DNA of 13,560 bases from NCBI GenBank assembly GCA_900769345.1, contig CAAGGJ010000110.1, forward strand, positions 1 to 13,560. Direction: 5' to 3'. Shown here one piece after another: positions 1 to 6,423 of the stretch. The DNA is from Bacteroidales bacterium (lineage in GTDB: Bacteria; Bacteroidota; Bacteroidia; Bacteroidales; Muribaculaceae). Position 1 is the stretch's first letter; each line of letters starts with the position of its first letter. The position numbers and the translations under genes are program-made. The notes beneath the pieces are model-generated. The model did no database searches, was not told the origin of the DNA, and saw only the letters and a program-made list of their open reading frames with translations.

Positions 1-73
1 CCCATAAACTGGGTTACAGAGCGAACCAAAACACTTAAAAAAGCGATTTAAAATTGGGACGCAAAACTGGACA
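1..73 (+). mobile_element. Possible right end of an insertion sequence
   Basis: Reading frame 1 is open from the window edge to a TAA at 49-51 and ends with the residues WVTERTKTLKKAI. This could be the last part of a basic, DNA-binding protein such as a transposase. About 15 bases further on is the sequence AACTGGACACC (66-76). On the other strand it reads as GGTGTCCAGTT, and TGTCC/GGACA ends are common for IS3-like elements. No left end, target-site duplication or transposase motif can be seen, because the rest lies outside the window. This is inference from a short tail and may be wrong. Confidence 0.25.
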
Positions 74-94
74 CCCTATATATTAAATTGATTA

Positions 95-2275
95 TTATTC
101 AGAACGAAATTCCAGTACTCCACCTTTAAAAATATCTTGAATAGAGATAAAAGGCTTTTCCAAAAGCTTTCCATTCCAGTACACTCGAAGCAAGTAATCT
201 TTTTTATTCAATTCAGGAGCTTTGATTAACAACTTCTTCCCATCTCGTAGCTGCAGAATTATCTCTTTAAAATGAGGGATACCCAATGCATACTCACCTG
301 ACGCCGGGGTAAGTGGATAAAAGCCCAATGAACTGAATAGGTACCAAGCTGACATTTGCCCACAATCATCATTACCAGATAAACCATCAGGCTTATTCCG
401 ATAGTGTTGTTTGATTATCTTTGGAATACGACTCTGCACTTTATCAAGCTTGCCACAGCAATCATATAAGTAAGCAAAATGATGTCCGGGTTCATTATCA
501 TGACGATAATGCCCTTCATCAAAGTTTTTGTCAAGCTCTTTACAAAATACCTCCTCTCCACCCAGAAGATGAATCAGATCAGGTATATTTTGCATAACGC
601 AGAAACGGTATGTCCAGCGTCCTCCTTCAGTAAATCCCTCTTCAATATTTGCCCAACTACCATTACAATGTCGTGCTTGGAAAAAGCCTGTTTGTGGATT
701 GTACAAATTCAGATAGTTGCGTGAGTGTTTCATCAAGATCTGATAATCTTCCTCGTGTCCCAATTTCTTTGCCATTTGGGCTACACAATAATCATCCATA
801 GCAAACTCCAATGTTCGTGATACAGACTCATTTGTCTTGTCAGCGGCAACATAGCCTAAATCCAAATACTCCTTCAGACCTCCACGAGCCTCGTATGAGC
901 CGTTCCAATAATGTCTGTCGCCCCAACGATAGTCATCACGTGGTGCTTGAAAAGCATCCTTGCGGATAGCTTCATACGCTTTTTCTACATCATAGTTGCG
1001 AAACCCATTGACATACGCATCAGCAATAACAGCATCAGCATGTGTACCAATCATGATGTTTGTGTAAGAAGGATTAGGCCATTTAGGCAGCCAACCACCT
1101 TCATTATACATTTGTATCAGCGCTGTAATCATATCATTAACTCGTTGAGGCTGTGTCAATTGAAGCCAAGGGTGCTGTGCACGGAATGTATCCCACAGTG
1201 AATACGCATTGTATGAAATGCCTTTGTGAATTTTGTCATCAAACGGGCTGTAGTAGCGACCGTACTCCGAAAATTCACGTGGATATTGCATAGTACGAAA
1301 AAATGCCGTATAAAAAACCGTTGCATCATCATCGGTTGCTCCTTTAATTTGTATCTTACCTAAATTGGACTCCCAAACAGCCTTCACTCTCTTTTTGGTT
1401 TGTTCAAAACTGACAGATGTAGGAATTTCTTTCTCCAAATTCTCCATAGCCTGTTCAAAATCAATAAAAGAAGAGCCGATACGTACTTCTACAACCTCTG
1501 TACCAGGTTCAAACTCAATATATCCACCAACATGAGCTCCCTCTTCCTTACGCTGCATCTTGGAGACTCTACCCTCATTCCAAGTGCCATACTGACTGAA
1601 TGGACGTGAGAATTTCAGCACATAGCACCCTTTAAACTGATATAAGCGAGGACCTAGATGACTATCATGCCTTTCCTTATTACAAATTCGAATCTCCTGT
1701 TTCTCGGGAAGGATTTCAATAGATCCTCCCTCTTTTTCCCGACCAGCCTCCAAAAAAAGAATAGCTTTCTCGTTAGAAGGATAACTGAATCGGGAAAAAG
1801 AGCAACGGGATGTAGCTGTTAACTCGGTCTTCAAAGGATGGCCTTGCTCATCATTAAAATTTACTTTATAATAGTATGGAGTGGCTATTTCTTGAGCATG
1901 ATCCATCTTCACCGCCCGTTTTTCGGGGTCCAGTTTCAATGTCCCTACTTGTGGCATGAAGGTAAAAAAGCCGTAGTCACCCATCCAGATAGCCGGTTGA
2001 TGTGTAGCGACAAATCCCAGCAGAATGGTATCATTGTAATGATATACGTTTCGTGAGATACCGTTTATACGAGTTGCTGCACACCATTGTGTCATTCCGA
2101 AAGGCTCGCTGACTGCTGGAGTGGTACCTCCATATTCAGTTTGATGAGAGCCCGTACTACCAATAAACATATTAACGTAATCGACACAACTTTGAGCCTT
2201 GGCCAAGCTGACACCCCCAGCCAAGACACAATATATAAAGCCGCAAATAACTAATTGAAATTTCATATATCTCAT
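95..2275 (-). CDS. GH92 family glycoside hydrolase (alpha-mannosidase-like), secreted
   Basis: This protein of about 726 residues is predicted to remove alpha-linked mannose from glycans in the periplasm or at the cell surface. A signal peptide covers roughly residues 1-28 (hydrophobic core, then AKA before QSC). An N-terminal beta-sandwich region opens with YVNMFIG and EPFGMTQW. The (alpha/alpha)6 catalytic domain carries SLWDTFRAQHP near 359-369, FTEGGRWTYRF near 548-558 with the glutamate expected to be the general acid, NEPGHH near 594-599, and GNDDCGQMSAW near 634-644 with the aspartates expected to be the base. The length suits the family. The acid motif is EGGRW, where family members I recall have EGN-W, so the linkage specificity is uncertain. 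I chose the ATG at 2275 over a TTG one codon upstream; an ATG at 2266 is also possible. The gene lies 97 bp after the tonB-like gene, on the same strand. Its base composition is clearly more AT-rich, which suggests later acquisition. Confidence 0.88.
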   Translation of the reverse strand: MRYMKFQLVICGFIYCVLAGGVSLAKAQSCVDYVNMFIGSTGSHQTEYGGTTPAVSEPFGMTQWCAATRINGISRNVYHYNDTILLGFVATHQPAIWMGDYGFFTFMPQVGTLKLDPEKRAVKMDHAQEIATPYYYKVNFNDEQGHPLKTELTATSRCSFSRFSYPSNEKAILFLEAGREKEGGSIEILPEKQEIRICNKERHDSHLGPRLYQFKGCYVLKFSRPFSQYGTWNEGRVSKMQRKEEGAHVGGYIEFEPGTEVVEVRIGSSFIDFEQAMENLEKEIPTSVSFEQTKKRVKAVWESNLGKIQIKGATDDDATVFYTAFFRTMQYPREFSEYGRYYSPFDDKIHKGISYNAYSLWDTFRAQHPWLQLTQPQRVNDMITALIQMYNEGGWLPKWPNPSYTNIMIGTHADAVIADAYVNGFRNYDVEKAYEAIRKDAFQAPRDDYRWGDRHYWNGSYEARGGLKEYLDLGYVAADKTNESVSRTLEFAMDDYCVAQMAKKLGHEEDYQILMKHSRNYLNLYNPQTGFFQARHCNGSWANIEEGFTEGGRWTYRFCVMQNIPDLIHLLGGEEVFCKELDKNFDEGHYRHDNEPGHHFAYLYDCCGKLDKVQSRIPKIIKQHYRNKPDGLSGNDDCGQMSAWYLFSSLGFYPLTPASGEYALGIPHFKEIILQLRDGKKLLIKAPELNKKDYLLRVYWNGKLLEKPFISIQDIFKGGVLEFRSE

Positions 2276-2372
2276 CAATTATTAAACACTTTTCCTAGTT
2301 GTTTCATTGCTTATAATCTTGAAAGTTGTATGTATCGGTATGAATACTTGTTATTAATGATAGCCGAAAGGG

Positions 2373-3191
2373 TTATTCGAAGCGGTAGGTGATGGTGCCT
2401 ACGGCATCGGTGGTGGTGTTTTTGGGCACGGAGAAGGTAGATGCTTTGGCGGCGGCTATGCAGCTGTTGCGAGCTGCTATGTTGGCTGCTGCCGAGCCAG
2501 AGCCTCCGGCGTAGGATGCTGAGGTGACATTGCCGCGGGCATTTACTTTCACACTGATGATGATGGAGCCTTCTACGGTGCTCGTCGGGCGACTCCAGTG
2601 GTCGAGAGTGTAACCGCCGAGGCCTCCGATGCCGGGTTTGCCGCTTCGGGCGCCGCTGTCGCTATTGCCGTTGGGCGAGCCGGTCTGTCCGCTACCCGAG
2701 CCGTTGGTGCTGCCGAATTTCATTCTGTTGGCTATCTGTTTACGCTGTGCTTCTTGTTGAGCCTTGGTCTTGTCGGCTTCGGTTTGTTCCGATTTTGTTG
2801 TGCCTTTTGGCTCGGTCTTTTTGGGCTCTTCTTTCTTCTTCACCTTCATGGGCGATTCTTGTTTCGAGGTCACCACTTGTTTGGGGCGATCCTGTGCTTC
2901 GCCGGCGTCCTTGAGGTCATGACCTTCCACTTTTGGCTCATCGGCTTGGGCGGGTGCTTCGGCAGGTGAGGTTTGGGCAAGGTCGTTGCTTGCCGGGGCT
3001 TCAACATTGCCAAGTTGCACAAATTCACCGCCAAACATTATCTCCTCTTGGGGCAGTTTCTCGAGTTCGACGGCGTCCTTAGGGGGCCATGTGTATGTGA
3101 GGTGAGAAGAAACAAGAATAAGCACCAGCAACACATGGAAGAGCAGTGTCACTATGATAGCTAATATTGTATTCTTGTTCGATTTCATCAT
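2373..3191 (-). CDS. tonB: TonB-like energy transducer
   Basis: This 272-residue protein should link an ExbB-ExbD motor in the inner membrane to outer-membrane TonB-dependent receptors, or act as a TolA-like envelope protein. An uncleaved membrane anchor spans about residues 8-30. The middle (about 75-155) is a Pro/Glu/Lys-rich linker meant to cross the periplasm, with runs such as KKKEEPKKTEPK. A Gly/Ser-rich stretch follows (about 162-195). The C-terminal domain (about 203-272) begins near TVEGSIIISVKVN and ends TITYRFE, which fits the TonB C-terminal fold. Two ATG codons stand in tandem at 3191 and 3188. The start lies 13 bases after the exbD stop, so the two genes are almost certainly co-transcribed. 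TonB and TolA-like proteins are hard to separate by sequence alone. The neighbouring ExbD fits either role, so the symbol is tentative. Confidence 0.82.
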   Translation of the reverse strand: MMKSNKNTILAIIVTLLFHVLLVLILVSSHLTYTWPPKDAVELEKLPQEEIMFGGEFVQLGNVEAPASNDLAQTSPAEAPAQADEPKVEGHDLKDAGEAQDRPKQVVTSKQESPMKVKKKEEPKKTEPKGTTKSEQTEADKTKAQQEAQRKQIANRMKFGSTNGSGSGQTGSPNGNSDSGARSGKPGIGGLGGYTLDHWSRPTSTVEGSIIISVKVNARGNVTSASYAGGSGSAAANIAARNSCIAAAKASTFSVPKNTTTDAVGTITYRFE

Positions 3192-3204
3192 TTCGGGTTA
3201 GTGG

Positions 3205-3675
3205 TTACAGTGATTGTGTGGGGGTGGTGGTTTCGTCCTCGGTGTTCTCGGGGCTTGCATATTGCGACGAGGCGGGTTTGGTGGCGAGCACTATTTTCAA
3301 GCCGCATCGCGAGCCTTTGTCGAGGATATCCACTATCTTGCCGTAGGGCACTTCTTCGTCGGCATAGAGGGCTACAAATTTCTCGGGCGCAGTTTGTTGC
3401 ACGAGTTGCAGGAATCCCATAAGTTGGTCGGCGGGAAGTGGTTTGGGCTCATTTTCGTCGATTGTTGCATAGATGCATAGTTCCTTATCGATATACACTC
3501 GTGTGCCGGGTTTGATGGCCGACTGTTCGCTGCTTTGAGGCAGGTTTACTTCGAGTGCCGATGGGAACACAAAGGTGGATGTTACCATAAAGAAGATGAG
3601 CAATAGGAATATAACGTCGGTCATCGACGCCATACTGAATATCGACATCATCTCATGTTGTTTCTTTAATGCCAT
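3205..3675 (-). CDS. exbD: ExbD/TolR biopolymer transport protein
   Basis: This 156-residue protein is the proton-conducting partner in an ExbB-ExbD(-TonB) inner-membrane motor. A single membrane helix covers about residues 18-38 (TDVIFLLLIFFMVTSTFV), with the functional aspartate at its start (Asp20, the equivalent of E. coli ExbD Asp25). A short cytoplasmic tail with SMASM precedes it. The periplasmic domain follows and includes YADEEVPYGKIVDIL near 104-118, typical of the ExbD/TolR fold. The C terminus is a Thr/Pro/Ser-rich tail. The start ATG at 3675 gives the family's usual short N-terminus. The gene is 109 bp downstream of exbB and 13 bp upstream of the tonB-like gene. I recall many Bacteroidota loci of this kind carrying two exbD genes in a row; only one is present here. 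Confidence 0.92.
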   Translation of the reverse strand: MALKKQHEMMSIFSMASMTDVIFLLLIFFMVTSTFVFPSALEVNLPQSSEQSAIKPGTRVYIDKELCIYATIDENEPKPLPADQLMGFLQLVQQTAPEKFVALYADEEVPYGKIVDILDKGSRCGLKIVLATKPASSQYASPENTEDETTTPTQSL

Positions 3676-3784
3676 CGCTTATGTGTGGATTATATTAATT
3701 CTTTGTTTGCGTTATATGATTCTTTGTGGGCGTAGACGCTCGGTGTGGAGTGCCTGTGCCGGGCGTGGAGGTGTGCCGGTGGAA

Positions 3785-4534
3785 TTACTTGGCGGGCTCG
3801 TTGAGGAGGTCCATAAATTCCATTGTCTTGGCTTCGAGCTGGTTCATTACCTTATTGACGCGCGACACCAGGAAGTTGTAGGCAAACAAGGCAATGATAC
3901 CTACTATCAAACCTGCCACGGTGGTAACCAAGGCTTCGTAGATACCGCTTGCGAGCACTGTTACGTTGGCATTGCTGCCGGCGCTTGCGAGGGCAAAGAA
4001 TGCTTGAACCATACCGGTAACTGTGCCCAAGAAGCCTATCATAGGTGCTCCCGAGGCTGTGGTAGCGAGCCATGTAAAACCTTTTTCGAGTGCCGACACT
4101 TCGAGGTTGCCGGTGTTTTCTATTGCCACGAGCACATCGTTCATAGGTCGACCAATGCGGCTGATACCTTTAAGTATGAGGCGAGCATAGGGGGTGTTGG
4201 TCTTTTTGCACAAGTTGATGGCGCTTTCTATTTCGCCTTCGTGTATATAGTCCTTGATGCGTTGCATAAATGAGTCGTCGCGTTTAGCTGCTTTGCGCAG
4301 GGCTATGAAGCGCTCTATAAATATGTAGATGCTCACCACCGATAGCACTACGAGTGGTATCATTATCCATCCGCCCTTGAGGCAGAGGTCCCATACTGAT
4401 AATTGTTCTTCGATTATTGGAGCGGCGTCGGCGAGTTGTCCGGTGGCTGTTGCCACGGTGTCGGCTACTGCGTTAGTCATTGCACCGAGTGTATCGGTCA
4501 TTCCTGCATCGGGAATTTGTAGTAAGATATTCAT
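3785..4534 (-). CDS. exbB: MotA/TolQ/ExbB proton channel family protein
   Basis: This 249-residue inner-membrane protein forms the pentameric channel subunit of the ExbB-ExbD motor. Three membrane segments are visible: about residues 55-78 (GGWIMIPLVVLSVVSIYIFI), 158-182 and 196-222. The hallmark motifs are GFLGTVTGM at 167-175 and GIYEALVTTVAGLIVGI at 197-213, which line the channel. A cytoplasmic helical domain with INLCKKTNTPYARLILKGI lies between the first two helices. The first 45 residues form an Ala/Thr-rich extension that is not hydrophobic enough to be a clear signal peptide. An extended N-terminus of this type is known in some ExbB proteins. The gene starts 56 bp after the pdxJ stop and precedes exbD, consistent with one transcript that begins at pdxJ. 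Confidence 0.93.
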   Translation of the reverse strand: MNILLQIPDAGMTDTLGAMTNAVADTVATATGQLADAAPIIEEQLSVWDLCLKGGWIMIPLVVLSVVSIYIFIERFIALRKAAKRDDSFMQRIKDYIHEGEIESAINLCKKTNTPYARLILKGISRIGRPMNDVLVAIENTGNLEVSALEKGFTWLATTASGAPMIGFLGTVTGMVQAFFALASAGSNANVTVLASGIYEALVTTVAGLIVGIIALFAYNFLVSRVNKVMNQLEAKTMEFMDLLNEPAK

Positions 4535-4590
4535 ATTCTTTGTTTATGGTGATGTAATATTTTTTTATTCTATTGTTTTGGAGCAAGGGG

Positions 4591-5313
4591 TTATTTGCCG
4601 CTGAGACATTCTTTATAGGCTTTGATGGTCTTTTCCAAGCCCATATAGAGTGCATCGGCTATGAGCGAATGTCCTATCGACACTTCGTTGAGGTAACCCA
4701 CGTGCTGCTTGAAGTATTTCAGGTTCTTCAAATTGAGGTCGTGACCTGCGTTCACTCCGAGGCCGCAGTTATGTGCTGCTTTGGCGGCTGCAACATAGGG
4801 CGCAACAGCTGCTTCGGGGTCGGTCTCGAAGTCGGTGGCGTACGGACCGGTGTAGAGTTCTACGCGGTCGGTGCCGGTCTTGGCAGCCAACTTGATGTTT
4901 TCGATATCGGTGCCTACAAACAGGCTTGTGCGTATGCCGGCTTCCTTAAAGCGGTCGATTATCTCGCACAAGAAGTCGAAATTAGGCTTTATTTCCCATC
5001 CAGCCGACGAAGTGAGAGCATCGGGAGCATCGGGCACCAATGTCACCTGTTCGGGTTTGGCTTTGAGAACAAGGTCGATAAAGTCGGCACTCGGATAGCC
5101 TTCGATGTTAAATTCTGTGCGAACCAGTGGGCGCAAAAGAAACACGTCGGCATGGCGTATGTGTCGCTCATCGGGACGTGGGTGTACGGTAATACCCTGT
5201 GCTCCAAAGCGTTCGCAGTCCACTGCTACAGCTTGCACGTTTGGCAGATTGCCTCCGCGAGCATTGCGCAGGGTGGCAATTTTGTTGATATTTACACTTA
5301 GATTGGTTATCAT
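4591..5313 (-). CDS. pdxJ: Pyridoxine 5'-phosphate synthase PdxJ
   Basis: PdxJ condenses 3-amino-2-oxopropyl phosphate with 1-deoxy-D-xylulose 5-phosphate to give pyridoxine 5'-phosphate, the ring-forming step of DXP-dependent vitamin B6 synthesis, in the cytoplasm. The 240-residue length is normal. Family motifs are clear: LSVNINKIATLRNARG near 5-20, GITVHPRPDERHI at 40-52 with His44, FNIEGYP at 68-74 with Glu71, VELYTGPYA near 151-159, NAGHDLNLKNL at 188-198 with His191, and VSIGHSLIADAL near 211-222. These His/Glu positions match the acid-base residues known in E. coli PdxJ. VTLVPDAPDALTS replaces the E. coli version of that loop, a form I associate with Bacteroidota. It is the first gene of the leftward block pdxJ-exbB-exbD-tonB and is divergent from nadK. 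Confidence 0.96.
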   Translation of the reverse strand: MITNLSVNINKIATLRNARGGNLPNVQAVAVDCERFGAQGITVHPRPDERHIRHADVFLLRPLVRTEFNIEGYPSADFIDLVLKAKPEQVTLVPDAPDALTSSAGWEIKPNFDFLCEIIDRFKEAGIRTSLFVGTDIENIKLAAKTGTDRVELYTGPYATDFETDPEAAVAPYVAAAKAAHNCGLGVNAGHDLNLKNLKYFKQHVGYLNEVSIGHSLIADALYMGLEKTIKAYKECLSGK

Positions 5314-5331
5314 ATATCAGCGTTTCTTCAA

Positions 5332-5369
5332 AAAACCACATTTGTGTAGGTAGCATGCTGTGTGGTTTT
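5332..5369. promoter_or_regulatory. Inverted repeat in the pdxJ leader (operator or attenuator candidate)
   Basis: A perfect 9-bp inverted repeat has arms AAAACCACA (5332-5340) and TGTGGTTTT (5361-5369), with 20 bases between them. The spacer contains the 8-bp palindrome AGCATGCT (5352-5359). In pdxJ mRNA the 3' arm runs into six U residues ending 16 bases before the start codon, so it resembles a weak attenuator or start-blocking hairpin. As DNA it overlaps the expected upstream element of the nadK promoter, so a repressor site is equally possible. No ligand or protein can be named. Confidence 0.4.
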
Positions 5370-5382
5370 GCTAAAAAATTAC

Positions 5383-5390
5383 TATATTTG
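5383..5390 (+). promoter_or_regulatory. Predicted Bacteroidota -7 box for nadK
   Basis: TATATTTG matches the TAnnTTTG -7 consensus of Bacteroidota primary sigma factor promoters exactly. It lies about 93 bases before the nadK start. No good TTTG -33 box sits 19-20 bases upstream; the expected place reads GTGT inside the inverted repeat. The promoter is therefore plausible but only half-supported. Confidence 0.45.
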
Positions 5391-5409
5391 TCCTACCTAT
5401 AATTGTGTA

Positions 5410-5417
5410 CAAAATTA
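5410..5417 (-). promoter_or_regulatory. Predicted Bacteroidota -7 box for pdxJ-exbB-exbD-tonB
   Basis: On the minus strand TAATTTTG fits the TAnnTTTG consensus. A TTTC (near-match to TTTG) lies 20 bases upstream, at 5438-5441. Transcription would start near 5403-5405 and give a leader of about 90 bases that contains the inverted repeat at 5332-5369. The two divergent -7 boxes are only about 20 bases apart, so the promoters probably overlap. Confidence 0.45.
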
Positions 5418-5483
5418 ATATTAAAAATGCAGAATTTGAAACAATTTAAGGTATAAAACCGATAAAAAATATAAAAACGGACA

Positions 5484-6353
5484 ATGAAAATATATCTCAA
5501 CGGAAAAAGGTGCAAGGCCGATACGCTTGCTCGTGTGGTGCGATTGGTGGAAATCTTGGCTGAAAGCGGTCACGAAGTGGTGCTCGACGGCTCTTATTTC
5601 GGCAAACTGCCGGTGGATGTGGCTACATCGTTGCCAATAGCCAATGTGGAGTATAAGCCCATAGCGCATGCCGATTTGGCTATCAGCATTGGGGGCGACG
5701 GCACTTTTTTGCGCACGAGCAAGAAGGTGGCTCATCTGGGTGTGCCCATTGCCGGCATCAATAGCGGTCGACTGGGATTTCTCACCGCTGCCGACCTGAG
5801 TGAGATGGAAACCTTTGCTGCCGAAATCAATGAGGGCCGCTACGAGGTGGAGACTCACGCCATGCTCGAAGCCCGCCGCGAGGACGGCGTGAGCATAGAT
5901 ATGCCTTTGGCACTCAATGAGGTGGCTTTTCTGCGTCACGACACATCGTCGGTTATCTCGGTTGAGGTGGAAGTCGATGGCAAACCTCTCACCACCTATA
6001 AAGCCGACGGCTTGATTATCTCCACGCCCACCGGTTCCACAGCATACAATCTCAGTTGTGGTGGTCCCATCATAGCCCCCACGGCAGCTAACTTGGTGCT
6101 GACGCCCGTTTCGCCACACTCGCTCAATATGCGTCCGCTGGTGCTCCCCGACACTGCCGTGCTGCGAGTGCTTGTGCACACTCGCTCCGAAAAATATCAG
6201 TTGAGCCTCGACGGCAACACCGTGATTATGCCCAACAATGGCGCCGTATTCATCTCCAAATCGGCATGCGTGGCGCGGGTTGTGCAACGCGTAGGCCACA
6301 GCTTCGCCCAAGCCCTCCGCGAGAAACTCCTCTGGGGCAAAGATATGAGATAA
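5484..6353 (+). CDS. nadK: NAD kinase
   Basis: NadK phosphorylates NAD to NADP in the cytoplasm. The 289-residue protein carries the diagnostic GGDG motif at 70-73 (SIGGDGTFL), GINSGRLGFL at 91-100, the NE pair at 145-146 (LNEVAFL), and the long conserved block around DGLIISTPTGSTAYNLS at 175-191, followed by GGPI. The C-terminal beta-sandwich has SLDGN near 241-245. The length is normal for the bacterial family, and the ATG at 5484 gives a complete N-terminus (MKIYLNG). The gene is divergent from pdxJ and ends 23 bases before a hairpin terminator, so it is probably transcribed alone. I recall the pairing of nadK with pdxJ as frequent in Bacteroidales, which supports this being an old core locus. 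Confidence 0.96.
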   Translation: MKIYLNGKRCKADTLARVVRLVEILAESGHEVVLDGSYFGKLPVDVATSLPIANVEYKPIAHADLAISIGGDGTFLRTSKKVAHLGVPIAGINSGRLGFLTAADLSEMETFAAEINEGRYEVETHAMLEARREDGVSIDMPLALNEVAFLRHDTSSVISVEVEVDGKPLTTYKADGLIISTPTGSTAYNLSCGGPIIAPTAANLVLTPVSPHSLNMRPLVLPDTAVLRVLVHTRSEKYQLSLDGNTVIMPNNGAVFISKSACVARVVQRVGHSFAQALREKLLWGKDMR

Positions 6354-6375
6354 CCATCACCATATCACTATTAGT

Positions 6376-6399
6376 CTCCCGCCGGGAGCATTTTACTTT
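6376..6399 (+). terminator. Rho-independent terminator after nadK
   Basis: The stem CTCCC (6376-6380) and GGGAG (6384-6388) closes a 3-base loop GCC. The T-rich stretch CATTTTACTTT follows directly. It starts 23 bases after the nadK stop codon. Confidence 0.6.
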
Positions 6400-6423
6400 T
6401 AATCCCTATTCCCACTTCATATT

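Noticed and set aside
2279..2372. Search for a promoter or terminator between the tonB-like gene and GH92
   Set aside because: No TAnnTTTG box and no stable stem with a T run were found on the minus strand, so neither read-through nor a separate promoter can be decided.
3575..4273. Plus-strand open frame of 232 codons opposite exbB and exbD
   Set aside because: The minus strand holds convincing ExbB and ExbD motifs; this frame is Cys- and His-rich and matches no family.
5421..6311. Minus-strand open frame of 296 codons opposite nadK
   Set aside because: The plus strand encodes a clear NAD kinase with all motifs. The antisense frame is His-rich, low in recognisable domains and typical of a codon-bias shadow.
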